Assembly: GCF_045679555.1 (NCBI RefSeq)
Contig: NC_092091.1
Span: 68,885,683 to 68,949,682, forward strand
Reading direction: 5' to 3'
DNA: 64,000 bases
Source: Salvelinus alpinus
Taxonomy: Eukaryota; Chordata; Actinopteri; Salmoniformes; Salmonidae
The notes under the pieces were generated by a model. That model was not told the origin of the DNA. It searched no databases and saw nothing but the letters and a program-made list of their open reading frames with translations. This document shows positions 36,209 to 64,000 of the stretch, piece by piece. The position numbers were made by a program, and so were the translations under genes. Within the stretch, counting starts at the first letter, position 1; every line of letters begins with the position of its first letter.

Positions 36209-38270
36209 TCAAAGTTAGAAAAAGGACGTTTTCAACCTGTTTTAAGCTGTAAATGGAATGGAATTCCCTTTTTATGCAGTTTTCTCTCTATGCCTTTTCT
36301 GACCTTGAACTATGCGGGTTTCTGCTATCGTCAGTCACCGCTTGATCTGATTGAATCTAGGCCTTAATTCCAACACCTTTAGATGTGAGGAAACCATGAA
36401 TAAGGTCGGGCGATCCTGCCGGTTCCAAATGGGAAAAAAAGCATCTACTTTATTTTTCCCTATAGAAATAACAGCATTCTCCATGCACTGTAATTTATAC
36501 ATTTATAAGCTAGTAAATGAGAAATCCATTTGGAAAAGGGGGTTGTAAATACACATAGCAATTGTTTTAGAGAATTTTTCCTTATGATCCCTGTAGACTA
36601 ATGTGAAACCAGTCATATGGAAGCAAACTGAAAATCATATCAACATGACATGTATTGCGGCACCTTTTCCACAGTGAAGTAGGCTATGAATAGCTGTGCT
36701 GTTATTCCGAATTTTCATTGCCTGCGCTCAAAATTTGCGTGTATGATATTTGGAGACCCAAGGTAAAGGTTTCTGGAGGGCTGAACCTGCTGAGTTGATG
36801 TATGTGCTTTAGAATGTTTGAATTATATGCCCGGGATCTTCTCCGTTTTAGTTTACAATTTGTATCATGTTAAATATTAGCCACTATCGGGAGCCACCAT
36901 CAGTAATACCCACGTACATTTATAACTGTCATTTTAGTGTTCGTTTTCTTCAATTTGTAGCCTACATTTTGCATCATTCCATTTCCGTTTACTTTTCTTT
37001 CCTCAAGCCCCTGTAGTTGTCCCTGGGGGTCGTTAGCATTAGTGGATCATATTAGGATAACATTGTGCGATTACTTGGGACAAGTAGCCTATTTGAATCA
37101 TTATGGAACTCAGACCACACGTAGCAGGTTTAACCTGGAATCTGGCGCACGGTTCACGACGACTGGACTGTTGTCGTAGAGTTCCATGATTAATGAGGAT
37201 AAGAGTAGATTTATATATTTATTGTTCAAACCTGATTGTACACTTTCCACCTTCCAATATTTCAGGGTTTGAACTTGAATATGACAACTCATTTTCTATA
37301 CCATTTTGTGGCCCCCTTTCACCATGCATTGATATCAGAAGTCTGATGGCACTATGGTGTAATAAGAGCGTCTGCTAAATTAACTAAATATAAATGTCTA
37401 TGGAAAAATGTGCAAATCAGTATTATAATGGCTACGGCCCCAAAACAAGGTTTGTCTAGATATGATACAGCTTTTGTCAAAATTGACTAATTCGTAGCAG
37501 GTTTAGGAAACTTTATGCAACAGGTTAGGATAATTAACTAGCAGGTTGGGAGAATTAGGTTAAACTGTATCCCTTCTAGACATGACCCTGAAACAAGGCC
37601 AATAATAATACCCAGTGTGCTTTGTTGTTCATTTTCATATATACATTTGTCATTTAGCATACACTCTTATCCAGAGTGACTTACAATCAGTGCATTAAGG
37701 TAGATCAACAACATCACAGTCATAGTAAAACGTTTCTGTAACCGTTACTGAGAATGTTGATGCTGTTCAGGCCAGCTACTTGCAAATGTATTTGATTTCA
37801 AAATACAAGTATTTTGTAGTTTATGTTGATACATTGATCTTTATGGTATTTTGTAATTGTATTTTTTTGCCCATCCCTGCCTATTCTGTAACAGCTTTAC
37901 TCCACCAAGTCGCCACCCACTTTTTACGCACACGCACAATAACACCATAAGTCAAATCTGTGCATCATTTTGATGGTTGTCTGCACCATCTAGTGGTAAT
38001 CAGCTGTTAAAGTACGTGTGAGGCCTTGGCCACAGCTATATCCTCTTCATGACGCTTTCCCCAGAACTGGACCATCACCGCACCACCTGGCGGCACTAGT
38101 GGAGGTTGCAATTGTTATTGATCTTTCTCAAGGTCTTTCTTACATTGATCCTCTCTCCTTGCTGCCTTCTCAAAACGCACTGGAGGAGAATATCCTTCAG
38201 ATCTTCTATAGAAAGAGACGTTCCTTCCAGACCAACTTCTCCTTCTCAACAGAGAGACAACAACAACAAA
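36209..38270. other. Intergenic sequence with short L2-tail fragments
   Basis: Two short pieces resemble L2 3' tails: about 37365-37400 (AAGAGCGTCTGCTAAATTAA) and about 37640-37690 on the minus strand. Otherwise the region is A/T-rich with no gene support. Confidence 0.4.
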
Positions 38271-38287
38271 CAATTCTAACCTTGTTG

Positions 38288-41228
38288 TTTATTTGAATAA
38301 ATTACATTGAGATATTTTTGTCATTTTTAACATCAAGCATATTGTCTTGTAATCCGGTGCAAGGGATGAAACCAAAACAAACAAAGAATCCAAAAACGAC
38401 AATTGTCTGCAGCACAAATAATCCCTCCCATCACAATAGTTCTATATAATTACTGTATATATATATGCATGTACTTTATCACAGTTACAAAAATAAAATA
38501 CGATACCGTAGATGCGCTACTACACACAGACACACGGTGAAAACAAAATCACTGAAAAGCTGTACAGTCCTCATTGAGGGCAAAGATACACACGATAATT
38601 GTTTAAAAAAAGATAGAGAAAAGAAAATGAAGGAAATATATAGCCTTTAAAAAAAACTTGAACGCACAGCCAGTTCCAAGCTGAATCTGCTTATTCTGCC
38701 AACAAACGAGACCGTTTCAAGTTGTGCTTCCCTTTAAAAAAAAAATAACGCTATAGATGGGTTTTCGGTTGGTTCAGCTTCAACAATAGTATCATTGCGC
38801 TATACTGTATCGGTCCTTTATCAAATATACACCCAGGAGGATTTCAATGAAGGAAAAATAATACTGACAGAAAAAATTGAAATGTACACTTCATAAATAC
38901 AAACCACAGTAGACCAAACCACCTGATGCGCATACAACCCCTTCTCCCTTCACAAAACACATACCAACCTCGGCCCAACCAAACCACATCCACCCAGTCA
39001 CACAACAATGATAAATAGGTGAAACACTTATTGCCCTGTCTGTTACACACATACAGTTTCACATTGGATTTGCAGAAGGGAAAACCACTGTGAATGAAGT
39101 CCTCAAAATGCTGGAGAAAACCTAGACAGATCCAGAGGCCAGAGTTGAGTGTACAGTAGTATCCAATTGCTTTAGTAGACTCTGGCCGTGACCCCACTCT
39201 CCCAGGGTGTTTCAGGGGGAGTGGGATATGCAAAAAACACATTTCCAACTCACACATGCATATTAATACACACTTGTTCCCACCAAATGATGATGATTAT
39301 ATGCAACAGTCTGTTGCTTTGGTACCTTATATTGTGTATTGTTACACAACACATATTCATTCCTGGGATATGACAAGGGAAGGACAATCAACCAGGGACA
39401 GGGACTAAGGATCCCATGACCCTTCAGTAAACAGACACACAGTATGGACCAGTAAGAGGTACACATACAGTATGAATGGGTTATTTCAGACCTAGACTCC
39501 TGACAGAGAGAAGTTGCCTAGATTGCCTGACAACATTTAGACAAAGTGTAAGATACAAAGGGGTAGGGGAATTTGCATCTGGTTATTGATGTTAGTATCC
39601 TTGAATTAAATATGCCACCGTTTTCACTTTTTATAAAATGTTCCCTTTTCTGATTGAGACAGCATTGCTTGTGTATTCCATTGGCCTCGTAATACAGTAT
39701 TTGTCTGTGAGCATTGTCAGCTAAAGCTAGTCCTATCAGATTCCATGACTTATAGTCTTCAATATAGTGTTATTTGTCTATCTGACTTAAAGGACATTCT
39801 GATACAGTGAAAACAACTTCGCCAACGGTTGAAGAAAATAAGGCTAAGTCCGATAAGCGGTAAACTCCTATATGAAATAGCACAATACAGCAACCATTTT
39901 CACAAATATTTCCACGTCATTGGTAAAATACACATTGAGAAGATTTTTTAACATTATTTCATATTATGGAAACGGTTCCAGTTTTTGCTTATACGCCACT
40001 TAGAAAACAATTCAACTACACAATTTAGTCTTTTGTTTTCGTAAATATTCATCACCAATTTATAACCATTGGCTCAAATACACTAGATGTAATCATGAGA
40101 CATACCTAAATCACACAGAGGACTTGTGTGATATAGAATGCCAACAAAACCATGTAGATTGCAAACGAACTACACCCTCGGATAGAAAAGCGAGTAGATC
40201 TGCCATTGACACCACTCAGCCCTGCTGTAGGCCTACCCTCCTGCATAGGTGGCCAGTTTGGTCTAACTATGGTGCCTTGATTAAATCACACTGAATCCTT
40301 ACATACCTCACTCTCAGTTTAGGTCTGTATGAAAAGACACATCAAAAGATATCCCCTCCTTAGCGCAGGGATTGAGAGGGTTTCAAGTTCTTTACCAACC
40401 ACCTCTTTGACCAAGCCCGCAACCATTACGAGACAAACGTGAAGGGATCCGTCATAAACATAAATCTGTTGTTTAGCATGAAATGGACACGGTCTCTCTA
40501 GGAAACAATCCATGCATGCAAACAGAAGGCTACCCTTTTCAAACGGGAATAACATATATTTAGCTTGAACGTACTCAGAAGAAGTAAATCTGATAAGATA
40601 AAACACTAAAACATGCCTGACCTACATTGTCTAACAAAGTGTGAAACATGACCTAAACGTGATCTAACGGACCAGATAACCGCCCAGAAATAGTAGCCTA
40701 CAATATGTGACGATGAGGAAATTATGCTAGTCTAGAAGTTTCCACAAAGTACAGAGAAGGATAGTAACGGCCATTTTGAAAGACACACAGCCAATGTAAA
40801 CCTAGATGAAGCCAGGAAAGACAAGGATTGAGGAACTGTAGAAGCTCCTGAAGGAAAAAAAAACTTCTGAGGACAAAACCGAGAAACACTCTTTTTGGAA
40901 ACAAAAGAAAAAACAACCACAGCATTTTATTGGTTTGATGGTAAATGTCCACGATGGCATTCAAAACGGCATCATTGCTTATTTTTCCATATTTTTTTTT
41001 CAAGTCTGTTTCGTTAGCACTCGTTGGTGTGACACCATGCTGTTGTTGATCACGCCACAGACGATTTCGTCGTCATATCTTCATTGTAGTTAGATCTCCA
41101 TTTTTAGCGGAGTGAAAGGGTGGGTTTCCGGGAATGTTTGGGGGTGGCGGGAGCAGGGGATGCAGGGATTAGGATTTGTCGCCTGGGAAAACTGCTGTTG
41201 CTGATGCGCCGTTGCCGTGGCAACGACT
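38288..41228 (-). other. sh3gl2: Probable sh3gl2 3' UTR
   Basis: This 2.9-kb stretch directly follows the sh3gl2 stop and is free of recognisable transposons, unlike its surroundings. A minus-strand AATAAA at 38288-38293 is a possible end. The extent is inferred from these two facts only. Confidence 0.4.
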
Positions 41229-59176
<17,948 letters not shown>

Positions 59177-59745
59177 CTGCAAGAAGACACAAAGACATGT
59201 CAAGGTTAATAACATTTAAAAGCTTTTTTCACCTCAAGAAAAACGATAGGTGAATGTAAAAGGTAGAATCAAATGTCAAAGATACCAAAACCAGAATATA
59301 CGGCAAATTCATTTTTATTTCAGTCAATATAGCTTCCACGTTGGACACTGAAATGGAAAAATCCCCAGGGTGTACAATTCAATTCACAACTAATTTAATT
59401 ATGAATCAAGTCTTTTTATTCAAGTGCTGGAAAAAAGCTTATTAATTTCAATTTCAGCTATATTTGTAATCAGCCAGACTCTCGAAACATGCAGTGAATA
59501 AAGTCCAGACATTGAACTATTTTAACAGAAATCGTTCTCCTAGCTACAGTTATTACCCTCCTGGTTATTCCCCTCCTGTTGTTTTGTGTTGCGTCTATAT
59601 GAGCCAGTGTCTTGCATGTTGTTACTGCCTCATGTCTGCTCTGTCATCAGTGTACACTAACACTAAGGTTGTGACCCCTGTTCATATTCTAATTAAGATG
59701 ATGACATCACAAAGAGAGACATATCAGATTAACCTTGTCAGTTTG
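59177..59745. other. sh3gl2 intron 1, proximal part
   Basis: No repeat or gene recognised before the CA tract. Confidence 0.4.
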
Positions 59746-59747
59746 CA

Positions 59748-60850
<1,103 letters not shown>

Positions 60851-60905
<55 letters not shown>
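60851..60905. repeat. (GT)n microsatellite
   Basis: A pure GT run of about 55 bases. Confidence 0.95.
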
Positions 60906-60906
<1 letters not shown>

Positions 60907-61353
60907 CTGCGTGTGTGCGTCAGGCCAGACAGACATCATGTACCAATCTCATATTTCATTACTACAAGGACAATCCTACAACACGATTCCCAGAACATCA
61001 CCAATTCAATCATGGTCAGAACAACATTGGCCGACCCTTGTCATAGATTTTGTAAATCTATTGGAGTTTAGGGCTTTTAAGATAGAAAAGTTGTTTTCGG
61101 CAGAGTGAAAGAAAGAAAGAGAAAGTGAGAGACAGAAAGAGAGCGAGAGAGATGCCACTTGCATTTCTCCACAGGACTATAAATAGGTGAAGTAACTCTG
61201 TATCTTAATGCATTCCTCCTTAACTACATCATGTACCGTATTGAGAGGTATCACAAGATGGGATACAGATATGGTGTGTGTATGGATTGTCTGCCACCCC
61301 AGTGCTGTGACTACCCATGACTGCACATTGCAGCCTTCATCGCTTCCCCTGCT

Positions 61354-62762
<1,409 letters not shown>

Positions 62763-62865
62763 GGGGGGTGAATCCTAACATCCTCTTCAGTACATTTTTT
62801 AAAAACTTAGTCGCCCATTGATCTCAATGCTTGACTAAGTGAAAGAACAAGTTAGGATTTACCCC
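62763..62865. mobile_element. Palindromic MITE (gggtgaatcctaac), copy 2
   Basis: The left end GGGGGGTGAATCCTAACATC and the right end AAGTTAGGATTTACCCC are inverted. It is the same family as 41723-41851. Confidence 0.6.
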
Positions 62866-63049
62866 GATATTTATAGAAACTCTGCCAAGTCAAGTATGTT
62901 TGGTTCAATGGAGGACACCTCGGCTCATATGTCACCTGATAAGTCCTCCTCATTCGTGTTACATCATCACTGTGGGTCAAACAGACTGGCATGACCTTGT
63001 TTACCTTCTGACCAGGGCAGTGACATCCGATGCTTAATTAGATTAGTGT

Positions 63050-63175
63050 CCAGATTCTCAGACACCGATTAAGCCTAGTCCTAGACTAAAAAGCTACAAT
63101 ATTTCAATTGAGAGTTTCCATTGAAAATGCTTTTTAGTCAAGGTTTAATGTGTGTCCGGGAAACCGGCCCTTAGG
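63050..63175. mobile_element. Palindromic MITE (ccgggaaacc end)
   Basis: Inverted arms such as GATTAAGCCTAGTCCTAGAC and the diverged copy gtcaaggtttaatgtgtgtc surround a centre with CAATTGAGAGTTTCCATTGA. The end TGTCCGGGAAACCGGCCC is typical of a common salmonid foldback element. Confidence 0.65.
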
Positions 63176-64000
63176 GGTGCATCTCAATAGTCTAAAGTGG
63201 CTTCCTCTCCCTCACCTGTATTGATCTGACAACACAGGCACGGTAGAAGCCACTTAGGAATGGGTGCTGCTGGGAATTTATTTACACCGGTCCAATTCTT
63301 TAACATCAGCTGCAGATGGAGAAAGGAGAATTTTTCATTCACTTGATTCACCTACATGAATGAAATGGATTTGATTCCAGATTGCAGTTGATGAATATGG
63401 TACTGGGTAGTGTGTAGGCCCTCCTATGCTGTTGGGGATATATTGTATTGTTCTCAAAGTCACTCACTGCTGTAGATCCTGGACAGCTGCACTGTAACAC
63501 ATGAGTGAGCACCCACAGTAATGTAATCACTGAAAGCTCAGGGACAAAGCCATATCAATACATCACCCGTCACTAACAAGTAAAACCACTTTCTCCTCAA
63601 CACTCCATTTCATCTGATTGTGCGCTCAGGTGGTGAAAGGCAGGGAGGTTGTTTTTCTAGCAGGGATTTTTAGTTGAAGTTCCATTCTGGGCTTTGGGTT
63701 CTTCGTAGTTAACAAATGATGGTTGAAGGAATGGTTATGAATGAAGTATAATTATTATTATGATTCGTTCATATGAATTGCTGCTTTTCTTAACTTGAAA
63801 AAGAGAAGTCAATCTCACTGACTTACCTGGTTTAAAAAAAGGTTGAAAAAAACAATATGAATGATGGTTATATACAACAAGCGCTTATAACCTAAACAAT
63901 TAAAGAGTATTTACCTGAATGTCAGCACCAGAAAGCACCATTAGTCTACCAGAGGTTAGAGGGACTCATTTCCCCCCCAAAGAACTAAACGCCTCGGAGG
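63176..64000. other. sh3gl2 intron 1 to the window edge
   Basis: No exon encoding the endophilin N-terminal helix is found on the minus strand, and no repeat is recognised. Confidence 0.4.

Noticed and set aside
63960-64000. Search for sh3gl2 exon 1 at the right edge
   Set aside because: No minus-strand sequence encoding the conserved endophilin N-terminal helix with a donor site was found between 59,177 and the window end.

Overview
The window is vertebrate and almost certainly from a salmonid fish. It holds Sleeping Beauty-like Tc1 elements, a tRNA-derived SINE of the salmonid Sma/Slm type, L2-type LINEs, several short palindromic MITEs and very long dinucleotide tracts. Genes are intron-bearing or embedded in kilobases of non-coding DNA; there is no sign of prokaryotic or viral organisation. 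The species call is inference from the repeat families.

Three genes can be supported. (1) At the left edge, plus strand, the last three exons (386-1834) of a coiled-coil protein gene end in a stop codon and an AATAAA signal. Centlein (cntln) is a reasonable guess because it neighbours SH3GL2 in human, but I cannot prove it. (2) foxe1, a single-exon forkhead transcription factor, lies on the minus strand at 7047-8162. It has a full forkhead domain and the FOXE1-type C-terminus. (3) sh3gl2 (endophilin A1) lies on the minus strand from 59176 down to 41229. Exons 2 to the terminal SH3 exon are present, and exon 1 lies beyond the right edge. The exons join in phase into a BAR domain, a linker and an SH3 domain.

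The layout is as follows. 1-2.9 kb is the coiled-coil gene end with a Tc1 element in an intron. 2.9-5.7 kb is a pile of transposon pieces. 6.3-8.6 kb is foxe1 with its UTRs and promoter. 8.6-16.3 kb is mostly single-copy foxe1 upstream DNA, with a cluster of three octamer motifs and a foldback hairpin. 16.3-27.5 kb is repeat-rich (truncated L2, SINEs, a Rex1-like LINE, a Tc1 relic, CT and GT tracts). 27.5-30.9 kb is a 28-bp minisatellite. 30.9-36.2 kb is a nearly full-length but broken L2 LINE. 38.3-41.2 kb is probably the sh3gl2 3' UTR, and 41.2-64 kb is sh3gl2.

The most unusual thing is in sh3gl2. Between the exon that ends the BAR/linker region and the SH3 exon there are four tandem microexon-like units of 12, 12, 12 and 15 nt. 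Each has its own splice acceptor and donor, and each would add ARSP (or ATRSP) in frame to the linker just before the SH3 domain. In addition, about half of the gene span is three large minisatellites (33, 61 and 25 bp units). One begins within a few bases of a non-canonical GC splice donor.
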